From positions 1 through 26,139 of the forward strand of contig JBBQNM010000033.1 in assembly GCA_038329895.1 (NCBI GenBank): a stretch of DNA of 26,139 nucleotides, given 5' to 3'. A program made the translations under genes and the position numbers. Numbering within the stretch: position 1 is the first letter of the stretch; every line of letters starts with the position of its first letter. Under the pieces are notes generated by a model. The model had not been told where the DNA came from. It saw only the letters and a program-made list of their open reading frames with translations, and made no database searches. This DNA is from Mayfieldus sp038329895 (GTDB lineage Bacteria > Actinomycetota > Thermoleophilia > Solirubrobacterales > 70-9). This document shows, piece by piece, positions 6,990-13,651 of this stretch.

Positions 6990-7519
6990 CAGGAGGCCCT
7001 CCTCGCCGGGGCGAGATTGAACTCGATGGTTACCGTCGCGACCCGGTTCTGAAAGCCGTGCCTGACCGACCCGGGCAGCCAGAACCGTGTTTCGAGGACT
7101 GTCCTCCGGTGGCTCGGGACGACGAAATGCCGCCTCGTCCACGCGCGCAGGTCGCCGAGCGAACCCCGAAAGACCTGCCCGCCCGCCGCCGATGCCCGGA
7201 CCCGCAGCAGCCGGTCGAGATCGGTGACGGAGGGGAGGGTGTGAATACGAACCGCGAGCGGCTGCGCCATCGTGTTGTGGAGCGTCACCCGGCCGACGCC
7301 TCCCCGGCTGAAGCCCGGTTTTAGGTCGCCGCTGATCGCGAAGGGATGTGCTGGAGTGGCTTGCAGCTCGCTGGTGCCCACGGCGACCATCTGGAGGCTC
7401 GCTCCAGGGACCTTTTGGGTGGGCACTCGCCAGACGGCGACCGCGATTGCGGCGATTGCCAGGCCCGCGAGGAATGCCCCCGCACGTACGAACTGTGCTG
7501 CTCGGAGTCTCATTTCCAT
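6989..7519 (-). CDS. Secreted accessory protein, possibly divergent TasA/TapA-like
   Basis: A protein of about 176 aa with a hydrophobic export segment (RAGAFLAGLAIAAIAVAVW) near the N-terminus. The mature part has pattern elements of the camelysin/TasA beta-sandwich (LKPGFSRGG, VTLHNTMAQPLAV, and a final TRFWLPG, QNRVATVTIEFNL) but lacks the NSGN signal motif and FTWEAR end of its neighbours. It opens the operon and its stop overlaps the next start (TGATG). In Bacillus the corresponding first gene, tapA, encodes a fibre-anchoring accessory protein. A similar role is plausible by position, but no sequence relationship to TapA can be claimed. The start is uncertain: ATGs at 7519 and 7513 and a TTG at 7552 all have weak ribosome-binding sites. 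Confidence 0.65.
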   Translation of the reverse strand: MEMRLRAAQFVRAGAFLAGLAIAAIAVAVWRVPTQKVPGASLQMVAVGTSELQATPAHPFAISGDLKPGFSRGGVGRVTLHNTMAQPLAVRIHTLPSVTDLDRLLRVRASAAGGQVFRGSLGDLRAWTRRHFVVPSHRRTVLETRFWLPGSVRHGFQNRVATVTIEFNLAPARRAS

Positions 7520-7594
7520 TGCAATGGGTTGCGCCCCCGTTCGGAGGTGCAAGGAAAATGTCGCCAGGCAGCGGAGCTAATCCGGGTACGGCGA

Positions 7595-7612
7595 GTATGA
7601 AATGGGTATGAA
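7595..7612. promoter_or_regulatory. 11-bp-spaced GTATGAA direct repeat upstream of the SipW operon
   Basis: GTATGAA occurs at 7595-7601 and 7606-7612, exactly 11 bp apart, with a weaker GTACGGC nearby at 7586. Paired 7-mers at 11-bp spacing are the usual binding geometry of OmpR/PhoB regulators. The site is about 80-90 bases upstream of the operon's first start codon, with ATTAG (minus strand) downstream as a possible -10. An OmpR/PhoB-type regulator is encoded at 9387. The link is inference. Confidence 0.4.
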
Positions 7613-7664
7613 GGCGCTCTCGGTCGCTTGCCCAGCGGCGCTCGGAGAAGCCCTTTCGGCAAGC

Positions 7665-7689
7665 AAAAGGGCCGCCCTTAAGGCGGCCC
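7665..7689 (-). terminator. Intrinsic terminator of the TasA-like gene at 7717
   Basis: A perfect 8-bp GC stem, GGGCCGCC (7669-7676) and GGCGGCCC (7682-7689), with a 5-nt loop. It is followed on the minus strand by TTTTGC. It lies 28 bases beyond the stop codon, so this gene is probably a separate transcript from the SipW operon. Confidence 0.75.
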
Positions 7690-7716
7690 GATGCGGAACA
7701 AGATCTGAGCTCGGAC

Positions 7717-8415
7717 CTAGCTTCTGGCCTCCCAGGTGAAGGTGTGGGAGCCCGAGGCGTTCGGGGTGGTGTGAGCGTTGGGCGTCGGGTCGTCGATCAC
7801 GCTGATCGTGAAGCGGTAGTCGATGTTGTCGTTTTGCGCCCAGGTGGCGGCCGAGGCCTTGCCGTCGATCCCACCCGCGTAGCCGGTCGGGACTTGGTCC
7901 AGCGTGTTGTCGAAGGCGGTCGAGCTGGCGGTGAACCCGGCGCATGACATCGTGTTGTCGAGCGTGGTCAGGCCAGAGCCGCGCTCGACCTTGAGGTTGT
8001 AGTTCGCGCCGTTGGTTATGCCGGAGGACACGTACAGCTTCACCGCGGAGGCGGTGAGCGAGCCGCTGTAGGTGACGCGTACGCAGCCCTGGACCGTCTG
8101 GCCCGGGCCCTTGTTGGTCGCCGAGTAGAGCGTCGTCGCGCCGGTGTGCTGGTCGATCTTGACCGTACCGGAGCTGATGTTGTTGCCCGAGTTGGTGGTC
8201 GTCGCCGAGAACGCGGAGAAGGTCCCGAGTCCGGCGGCGGCACCGAGTCCCCCCACGGCAAGAAGCGTGAGCAGCGTCTTGCGGAGCGTACCGCCAGCGC
8301 TTGCCTTGGCAGCATGCGAGGCGGCGGACTGACCGCTCGGCAGGCTGTCGGCTTCAGCGCCCACGATGGCGACTGCCGCTAGGGCCTTCTTGCGCTTGTT
8401 ACGGATTCGAGCCAT
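7717..8415 (-). CDS. TasA/camelysin-like secreted protein, paralogue 2
   Basis: About 232 aa from the ATG at 8415. An unusually long N-terminal part (about 50 residues, basic then Ala/Ser-rich) precedes the hydrophobic segment and the SipW-type motif GTFSAFSATTTNSGNN. The mature domain is closely similar to the paralogue at 8650: both have NNISSG, KIDQHTGATTLY, VTYSGSLTASAVKLY, TTLDxTMSCAGF and the end TFTWEARS, so one arose from the other by tandem duplication. A pair of cysteines (VQGCVRV, MSCAGF) is shared. A GTG start at 8475 would add 20 residues. Neither start has a strong ribosome-binding site. A strong terminator follows. Probable fibre subunit or minor pilin-like component. Confidence 0.8.
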   Translation of the reverse strand: MARIRNKRKKALAAVAIVGAEADSLPSGQSAASHAAKASAGGTLRKTLLTLLAVGGLGAAAGLGTFSAFSATTTNSGNNISSGTVKIDQHTGATTLYSATNKGPGQTVQGCVRVTYSGSLTASAVKLYVSSGITNGANYNLKVERGSGLTTLDNTMSCAGFTASSTAFDNTLDQVPTGYAGGIDGKASAATWAQNDNIDYRFTISVIDDPTPNAHTTPNASGSHTFTWEARS

Positions 8416-8567
8416 TGTCTTATCGATCGGCGGTGCTTCCGCGACCGCTGTAGGCACTGTCGGCACGCAGGCCACGGCTGTTTAGGGCCCAGGACAAAGA
8501 TCAGGGCTTTGCAGTAGTACGCCTGTCCAGGCAGCGGAGCCCGAGAATTAGGTAGCACAGGCACGAA

Positions 8568-8587
8568 GGGCCGCCCGAAGGTGGCCC
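8568..8587. repeat. Second, weaker hairpin beside the terminator
   Basis: GGGCCGCC, CGAA loop, GGTGGCCC forms an 8-bp stem with one G-T pair. It is almost the same sequence as the terminator at 8595-8624 but lacks a T-run. It looks like a duplicated terminator stem, perhaps left from the gene duplication. Confidence 0.6.
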
Positions 8588-8594
8588 CAGGCAT

Positions 8595-8624
8595 AAAAAA
8601 GGGGCCGCCCGAAGGCGGCCCCTT
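8595..8624 (-). terminator. Intrinsic terminator of the TasA-like gene at 8650
   Basis: An 11-bp perfect stem, AAGGGGCCGCC (8599-8609) and GGCGGCCCCTT (8614-8624), closes on a stable CGAA loop. On the minus strand it is followed by six Ts (8595-8600). It lies 26 bases after the gene's stop codon and is the strongest terminator in the window. Confidence 0.9.
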
Positions 8625-8649
8625 GTCGAGCCCACCTGAGCAGGAGGGT

Positions 8650-9246
8650 TTAGCTCCTGGCCTCCCAGGTGAAGGAGTGGGTTCCGCTCGAAAGCACCGA
8701 CGTGTGAGCGTTCGCCGTCGGGTCGTCGTTCTGGGTGATGATGAACCGGTAGTCCACCGCGTCGCTAGTGGCCCAGGTCGCCGCGGCGGCCTTGCCGTCA
8801 ACACCGGCAGCGTAGGTGGACCCGAGGGACCCCAGGTTGCCGTTGTAGGCGACCGAGCTCTGGCTGAAGCCCGCGCACGACATCGTGCCGTCGAGCGTCG
8901 TCAGGCCCGTGCCGCGGTCGACCTCGAGGTTGTACTGGGTGCCATTGGTGATGCCCGCGGACGCATACAGCTTCACCGCGCTGGCGGTGAGTGAGCCGCT
9001 GTAGGTCACTCGCAAGCACTTGGTGGTCGAATCGCCAGGCTTCTGGTTGGTGACGTTGTAAAGCGTCGTCGCACCGGTGTGCTGGTCGATCTTGACCGAG
9101 CCCGAGCTGATGTTGTTGCCCGAGTTCGTGGTGGTCGCGGTGAAGGCCGAATACGTTCCCAGCCCGACCAGCGCGCTGAGCCCGCCCACGACGAGCGCCG
9201 TCAGCAGAAGCTTTCGGGCCTTCCCGGCGTCATGTATTGCGTTCAT
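8650..9246 (-). CDS. TasA/camelysin-like secreted protein, paralogue 1
   Basis: A 198-aa protein starting at an ATG with a near-ideal AAGGAGG ribosome-binding site. Upstream in-frame extension is therefore rejected, and it would also overlap the divergent regulator. A basic stretch (GKARK) leads into a hydrophobic segment (about 12-32), then GTYSAFTATTTNSGNN, the SipW-type signal. The mature domain is all-beta by pattern, with KIDQHTGATTLYNVTNQKPGDS (shared partly with the operon copy), the TMSCAGF cysteine region and the end SFTWEARS. It is transcribed alone, with its own promoter region shared with the divergent regulator and a very strong terminator. The strong SD and terminator suggest high expression, as expected of a major fibre subunit. 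That is inference. Confidence 0.85.
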   Translation of the reverse strand: MNAIHDAGKARKLLLTALVVGGLSALVGLGTYSAFTATTTNSGNNISSGSVKIDQHTGATTLYNVTNQKPGDSTTKCLRVTYSGSLTASAVKLYASAGITNGTQYNLEVDRGTGLTTLDGTMSCAGFSQSSVAYNGNLGSLGSTYAAGVDGKAAAATWATSDAVDYRFIITQNDDPTANAHTSVLSSGTHSFTWEARS

Positions 9247-9386
9247 TTGATTCCTCCTTGGCCGACTCGACATTGCCCGGCGTGGGTTTTGGGTCTTGCT
9301 CGCGAGGCCGATATGTGCCTCGTGGAAGGAATTTCGGGCGCCGAAGGAAAGAACTGGGCTGCGGAAGGTTTGAATCAGGTAAGAGC

Positions 9387-10088
9387 ATGAGCCCACCAGC
9401 CAGCCCGGCCCAGGTGCTCGTCGTCGATGACGACGACGATCTGCGCGCGATGGTCTCGAAGCTCCTCCTACGCGCCGGCATGAATACCGTCGAGGCAACG
9501 AACGGCGCCGAAGCCCTGCGCAAGTTCTTCTCCAGCCGTCCGGATCTCGTCGTGCTCGACGTGTCGATGCCCGGCATGGATGGCTTCGCGGTGCTGGAGC
9601 GGATTCGCGACCTCAGCGACGTCCCGGTGCTGCTGCTGACCGCCCGCGGAGTTGAGATGGAGAAAGTGCGTGGCTTGAAGTCCGGCGCCGACGACTACGT
9701 GACAAAGCCCTTCGGTCGCCAGGAGCTGGCAGCTCGAGTCGAAGCTCTGCTGCGCCGCCGTGGCGAGCGCGAGGCGGCGCCTGAAGTGGTCTCGGATCGC
9801 CTCTGTGAGATCGACTTCGCCCAGGCGAAAGCCAGCGTCCGCGGGCGTGAGCTCTCCCTCACGCCGCTGGAGTTCAAGCTGCTGGCGGCCTTTATCCGCA
9901 ATCCAAATCAGGTGCTCAGCCAGGATCAGCTGCTCGAGCTGGCCTGGAGCAGCTCGTCGAATGCCTCTCGAGAGCAGGTCAAGCTCTACGTCGGCTATCT
10001 GCGCCGCAAGCTGCGCGAAGCCGCGGAGGTTGAGCCGCTGGAAACCGTGCGTGGCTTCGGTTACCGCTACAACCCCGGTGGCGCTTGA
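9387..10088 (+). CDS. OmpR/PhoB-family response regulator
   Basis: A 233-aa, two-domain regulator. The receiver domain (about 9-122) has the acidic pocket VVDDDDD, phospho-acceptor Asp58 in VVLDVSMPG, Thr85 (LLTA) and Lys107 (TKPFG). The C-terminal winged helix (about 135-230) shows LTPLEFKLLAAF and the closing TVRGFGYRY of the OmpR/PhoB type. The start at 9387 avoids overlap with the divergent TasA-like gene. The ribosome-binding site is modest (AGGTAAG). It is the first gene of a coupled RR-HK-RR operon and sits head-to-head with a fibre gene 140 bases away, so control of the SipW/TasA-like genes is the natural guess. Three GAAGG words lie in the shared upstream region without an 11-bp phase. 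Confidence 0.93.
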   Translation: MSPPASPAQVLVVDDDDDLRAMVSKLLLRAGMNTVEATNGAEALRKFFSSRPDLVVLDVSMPGMDGFAVLERIRDLSDVPVLLLTARGVEMEKVRGLKSGADDYVTKPFGRQELAARVEALLRRRGEREAAPEVVSDRLCEIDFAQAKASVRGRELSLTPLEFKLLAAFIRNPNQVLSQDQLLELAWSSSSNASREQVKLYVGYLRRKLREAAEVEPLETVRGFGYRYNPGGA

Positions 10089-11788
10089 GGATTGGCTTTG
10101 CGCCGCCGATTACTGATCGCGTGAGGGAAGATCAGCATCCCCTGCGCCGCGAGGGTCTGTTTCGTCGATCGGCGCCATTTTTGGCCATCGCGCTGCTGGC
10201 GTTCGCCGCCGTGCCGCTCTCCTCGCAGCCGCTCAACTCCCCGGCGCTGATCGCCGCCGCCACGCTGCTCGCGCTGATCGTCGCTGCGGTTTTGCTCGTT
10301 CCCTGGGACCGCCTGCCGCCCTACGCGGCGTCCACCCCCCCAATCGCCTACTTCCTGGTCGTCGCGCTTCTGGTTCAGACCGCGGGCGGCGGACCGTCGG
10401 GATACGTGCCGCTGGTCCTGCTGCCGATCTTCTGGCTCGCCCTGTACGGCACCCGTTCTGAGCTTGCGATCGCGATGGTCGCGGCGTTCAGCATGTTCGT
10501 GGCGCCACTGATCTTCCTGCACGATCGCGCCTACTCTCAGGCTGAGCTGCGCGAGGCTTTTCTCTGGATGGCGATCTCGCTCGTGGTCGGCTTCACGGCG
10601 CAGGGACTGGTGCGAAAGGTCCGCGAGCATGCCGCGGAGACGGCGCGGCGCGGGCAGGCGCTGTTTGAGAGCGAGGAGCGGCTGCGGCTGATCCTGGAAA
10701 CGGCGGGTGAAGCGTTCGTCTCGATGGATTCCGAAGGGTCGATCACCGGTTGGAACCCGAGCGCGGAAAGCATCTTTGGCTGGAGTCGAGAGGAGGCGAT
10801 CGGGCGCCAGCTGGTCGACACGATCGTCCCGGTCGCCGGTCGCGAAGCCCACAGGCGCGGACTCGACCACTTTCTTCGCACCGGCGAAGGCCCGGTGCTG
10901 AACAAGGCGATCGAGCAGATGGCGCTGCATCGCGACGGTCATGAATTTCCGGTGGAGCTGACGATCTCACCTCTGCGCATCGGTGACAGCTATGTCTTCA
11001 ACTCCTTCATTCGCGATATCACCGAAAGGCAGGAGGCACAGCGAGAGGCCGAGCGGCTCAAGGACGAGTTCTTCGCTCTGGTTTCACACGAATTGCGGAC
11101 GCCCCTCTCCTCGATCATGGGCTACCTGGAGCTTCTGAAGGAGGATGGCCAGGGAAAGCTCGACGAGGAGGACTGGAACCACCTGGAGGTGATGCAGCGA
11201 AACGCGGACCGGCTCTTGAGGCTGGTCGGCGACATCCTGCTGGTTGCCCAGGTTCAGGCGGGCACGTTCACCGTGGCAACGGAGCAAATCGACGTCGCCA
11301 CTCTGGTCTCCAACGCGGTCGAGGCGGCGATGCCGATCGCCGAGGCGAAGGGCATTGCTCTCAGTCTGTATAGCGAGCCGGTGCCGACTATCGAGGGAGA
11401 CCACGACCGGCTGGCCCAGCTCCTGGACAACCTGATCTCGAACGCACTCAAGTTCACGCCCGCAGGTGAGAGGATCGACGTGAGGAGCTGCAGCTCAAAC
11501 GGCGCCATCGTGCTCGAGGTCGAGAACACCGGAAGCTACCTCTCTCCGGAGGAGCAGGAGCACCTGTTCGACCGCTTCTTTCGCGCCTCGGATGCCATTC
11601 AGCAAGCGGTCGGGGGAGTCGGTCTCGGCCTGGCGATCTGCAAGGCGATCGTCGAGGCGCACGGGGGGCAGATCTCGGCCCGCAGCGAGGAAAGCGTCGG
11701 GACGACCTTCACGGTGCGCCTGCCCATAACAGAGCTTCGTGAACCTGGTGGAACCAGCGATTACCAGCGCCAGGAGGCGGTGGCGTGA
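10085..11788 (+). CDS. Membrane PAS-domain sensor histidine kinase
   Basis: A 567-aa kinase. The N-terminal third holds about six hydrophobic segments with short loops (about 31-175), an integral-membrane sensor rather than a large outside domain. A PAS domain follows (about 196-320, with ITGWNPSAESIFGWS), then HisKA with His335 in FFALVSHELRTPLSS. The ATPase domain has the N box (LLDNLISNALKFTP) and G box (GVGLGLAICKAIVEAHGG). It starts at a TTG whose bases overlap the regulator's stop (TTGA), implying translational coupling. Its own stop overlaps the next gene's start. The phosphorylation partner is presumably the regulator at 9387, the single-domain regulator at 11785, or both. The input signal is unknown; the PAS domain could bind a small ligand or cofactor. 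Confidence 0.9.
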   Translation: MRIGFAPPITDRVREDQHPLRREGLFRRSAPFLAIALLAFAAVPLSSQPLNSPALIAAATLLALIVAAVLLVPWDRLPPYAASTPPIAYFLVVALLVQTAGGGPSGYVPLVLLPIFWLALYGTRSELAIAMVAAFSMFVAPLIFLHDRAYSQAELREAFLWMAISLVVGFTAQGLVRKVREHAAETARRGQALFESEERLRLILETAGEAFVSMDSEGSITGWNPSAESIFGWSREEAIGRQLVDTIVPVAGREAHRRGLDHFLRTGEGPVLNKAIEQMALHRDGHEFPVELTISPLRIGDSYVFNSFIRDITERQEAQREAERLKDEFFALVSHELRTPLSSIMGYLELLKEDGQGKLDEEDWNHLEVMQRNADRLLRLVGDILLVAQVQAGTFTVATEQIDVATLVSNAVEAAMPIAEAKGIALSLYSEPVPTIEGDHDRLAQLLDNLISNALKFTPAGERIDVRSCSSNGAIVLEVENTGSYLSPEEQEHLFDRFFRASDAIQQAVGGVGLGLAICKAIVEAHGGQISARSEESVGTTFTVRLPITELREPGGTSDYQRQEAVA

Positions 11789-12222
11789 CGACGAGGGCAC
11801 AGAACGACGCTTCCGCCGCGCCGCTCGTTCTCGTCGCGGATGACGATCCGGACATTCTCGCGCTGGTCTCGCTGCGCTTGGAGAAGGCCGGCTACGCGGT
11901 GGTGACCGCGGCCGATGGAGAGGAAGCCCTTGACGCGGTGCGGGAGTATCGGCCGGATCTGGCCATCGTGGATGTGCGGATGCCGAAGATGGACGGGCTG
12001 GAGGTCATTCGTCGAATTCGCGCCGACCAGGAGAGCAACCTGATGCCGGTGATCGCCCTCAGCGCGCGGGTCAGAGAAAGCAACATCGCCGAGGGACTCG
12101 ACGCCGGAGCCGACGAATACATGCACAAGCCGTTCAGCCCCAAGCAGCTCGTCGAGCTGATTCAGGCGAAGCTTTCCACGGCGCAGGGTGGACGAGCTGA
12201 CGAGACGCCTGCCGGCGGCTGA
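11785..12222 (+). CDS. Single-domain response regulator (CheY-like)
   Basis: A 145-aa receiver without an output domain. It has the acidic pocket VADDDPD (about 18-24), phospho-acceptor Asp63 in IVDVRMPKMDG, Ser93 (ALSA) and Lys115 (HKPF). A short Gly/Ala-rich tail follows. The GTG start overlaps the kinase stop (GTGA). Stand-alone receivers act as phosphate sinks, phosphorelay intermediates, or by binding partner proteins. Being the last gene of an RR-HK-RR operon, it probably tunes or diverts phosphate flow from the same kinase. No HPt domain is visible nearby, so a full phosphorelay is not supported. Confidence 0.88.
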   Translation: MTTRAQNDASAAPLVLVADDDPDILALVSLRLEKAGYAVVTAADGEEALDAVREYRPDLAIVDVRMPKMDGLEVIRRIRADQESNLMPVIALSARVRESNIAEGLDAGADEYMHKPFSPKQLVELIQAKLSTAQGGRADETPAGG

Positions 12223-12422
12223 GCGGGCCGATCAAAGCCGCCGTCAATCCGCGGGGGTCATGCCACGTCCGGAGGTCCTGCGCGGGGCTCGCATCGAGAA
12301 CGAAGGTCGACAGGAATGCAGTGCAGTCCGCGAGCGTCGAGGCTGCTCGAAAACTGGCGCAAGAAGTGGCGCACAAAGAATCCGGAAGGCGTGTTTTGCA
12401 GGTATGACGGTTGAGACCGGGG
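12223..12422. other. Spacer between regulator operon and attachment copy C
   Basis: No gene is supported in these 200 bases. A short plus-strand frame ends ARKLAQEVAHKESGRR at about 12409. It has no start codon with a ribosome-binding site and might be the tail of a broken gene next to the attachment site. Frames that read across the tRNA fragment are artefacts. Confidence 0.4.
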
Positions 12423-12485
12423 CGGTCTCGAAAACCGTTAAGGGCCTTTGGGTCCTTCGTGGGTTCGAATCCCACCCCCTCCGCT
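12423..12485 (+). repeat. tRNA-Ser 3' half, attachment-site copy C
   Basis: This is a 63-bp exact copy of 2542-2604 covering the anticodon loop CTCGAAA, variable arm, T arm and acceptor strand, with discriminator G at 12483. No D arm or 5' acceptor strand lies upstream. Under the usual tRNA-integration model the most distal copy is the displaced original 3' end (attR), so sequence to its right would be the ancestral chromosome. Confidence 0.85.
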
Positions 12486-12517
12486 CTGCAGGGTCCTGCC
12501 ACAAGTTGGCGCATTCG

Positions 12518-12532
12518 TGACAGCAGTTGTCA
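12518..12532. promoter_or_regulatory. Short inverted repeat upstream of the lipase-like gene
   Basis: TGACA, GCAGT spacer, TGTCA forms a perfect 5-bp dyad about 70 bases before the start codon at 12600. It could be a small operator. The remaining stretch 12486-12599 shows no other clear signal except the ribosome-binding site. Confidence 0.25.
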
Positions 12533-12599
12533 TGGAATACGGGAGAAGTTCATGCCACGGTGCATCCAGTCTCCTGACTGACGAGCCGGAAAGGGTCCC

Positions 12600-13547
12600 A
12601 TGGCAGAACGCAGCAGATTGACGATCAAACGACTGGCGCTCGCCACATGCATGGCTATGGCAGCTTGGGGGCTCATCCCGGGGACGGCGGCTGCGCTTGA
12701 CAATCGCCGCCCGCTGGTGCTCGTGCATGGGTTCGAGGGCAGCAGTGCCTCCAACTGCACGAAGAAGTGGGGGGACCTGATGACGCAATACCGCAGCTTC
12801 GGGTACAAGGGTCCCTTCCTACCGGTCCAGTACTACGCCGGTGACACCGCCTGCAAGCCGCTTTCCCAATACGGCGCCATGCTCCCGGTCAGAATTGCCA
12901 ACGGCGACGTTAACACGCCTATCGAAGGGCTGGCTTACAAATGGGCTTGGTTCATCTACAACAACTTCTCAAGCCATGGGCAACCGGTCAACGTCCTTGC
13001 CCACTCGATGGGGGGGCTGATCGTTCGCTACGCGATCGACGCCGTCCAGAAGCACAAGACAGGGTTTCCGCCATTCATCGTGGCCCCGAGCGTCGTAACT
13101 TTCGGAACCCCGCACAACGGCGTCTCGCAGTATTGGGTTGGCTGTTACTTGGTCACCTTTCCGAATCCTTCAAAACAGTGCAAGGAGATGAACAAGTCAT
13201 CCAACTTCATCGAATACTTGCGGGCCAACGCCCAGAACCCGCAAGGGGCGTACGGCACATGGTGGTCCGTGGCTGGCTCTGAGGAAGACAAGACTGTCTT
13301 CGCGAGCTCGGCCGTCCACATGTCGGTGCAATACAAGATGGACTGGGCCATGGACGCGTACAACTTGTATATCGGGAGGCATGTCAGGCACTCCGAGTAC
13401 ATGCACGTGCGGCTCGGCGATTACTTCACAATAACTGCCCCCTGCTTGTCTACCACTACGGGAGCGGATTACCACAATTTGGAGGCAGGTCACTGCTACT
13501 GGCCACTTCAGTGGGCCATCGTCATTCTGACCTCGTACGGCTACTGA
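12600..13547 (+). CDS. Secreted lipase-like alpha/beta hydrolase
   Basis: A 315-aa protein with a basic N-terminus, a hydrophobic signal and a likely signal peptidase I site around TAAA-LD (about 33). The mature enzyme opens with PLVLVHGFEGS, the oxyanion HG of alpha/beta hydrolases. The nucleophile elbow is AHSMGG with Ser136, and FGTPHNGVS follows, as in secreted triacylglycerol lipases and PGAP1-like esterases. Asp230 (AGSEEDKTV) and His264 or His269 (HSEYMH) are triad candidates. Six or more cysteines suggest disulfides, consistent with an extracellular enzyme. GGAAAGGG lies six bases before the ATG. It is the first gene beyond the last attachment repeat. It stands alone; substrate unknown. 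Confidence 0.85.
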   Translation: MAERSRLTIKRLALATCMAMAAWGLIPGTAAALDNRRPLVLVHGFEGSSASNCTKKWGDLMTQYRSFGYKGPFLPVQYYAGDTACKPLSQYGAMLPVRIANGDVNTPIEGLAYKWAWFIYNNFSSHGQPVNVLAHSMGGLIVRYAIDAVQKHKTGFPPFIVAPSVVTFGTPHNGVSQYWVGCYLVTFPNPSKQCKEMNKSSNFIEYLRANAQNPQGAYGTWWSVAGSEEDKTVFASSAVHMSVQYKMDWAMDAYNLYIGRHVRHSEYMHVRLGDYFTITAPCLSTTTGADYHNLEAGHCYWPLQWAIVILTSYGY

Positions 13548-13651
13548 CAGCCAGCGCACAACTCGTGTAACTGGTGGACTCGAGGTGGGGGCCTACGGAA
13601 GCGTCCTACTCGCGATCCGGAAGGATCCCGCTCTACAGGGCCGTGATCCCC

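Larger units (their letters stand above)
2542..12485. mobile_element. tRNA-Ser-flanked island carrying the SipW/TasA-like module
   Basis: Two identical 63-bp direct repeats of the tRNA-Ser 3' half flank 9.8 kb holding the whole SipW/TasA-like gene set and the divergent regulatory operon. The end of the giant Ig-like gene lies 38 bases inside one repeat, and the last regulator ends 200 bases before the other. No recombinase is present inside, so the segment would need the left element's (now broken) or another integrase. Alternatively, the middle repeat marks a later insertion that split an older, larger island. The repeats are directly seen; island status is inference. Confidence 0.5.

Noticed and set aside
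9325..9369. Three GAAGG repeats upstream of the regulator at 9387 as an operator
   Set aside because: The spacings (18 and 21 bp) do not fit an 11-bp phase, and purine-rich words are common near ribosome-binding sites.
9237..9386. A longer N-terminus for the regulator at 9387
   Set aside because: It would run into the divergent fibre gene's start and adds no receiver-domain sequence.
12134..12788. Minus-strand frames reading GFEPTK or GGIRTHEGPKGP across 12423-12485
   Set aside because: These are the well-known false proteins made by translating the complement of tRNA-Ser; the sequence is an attachment-site copy.
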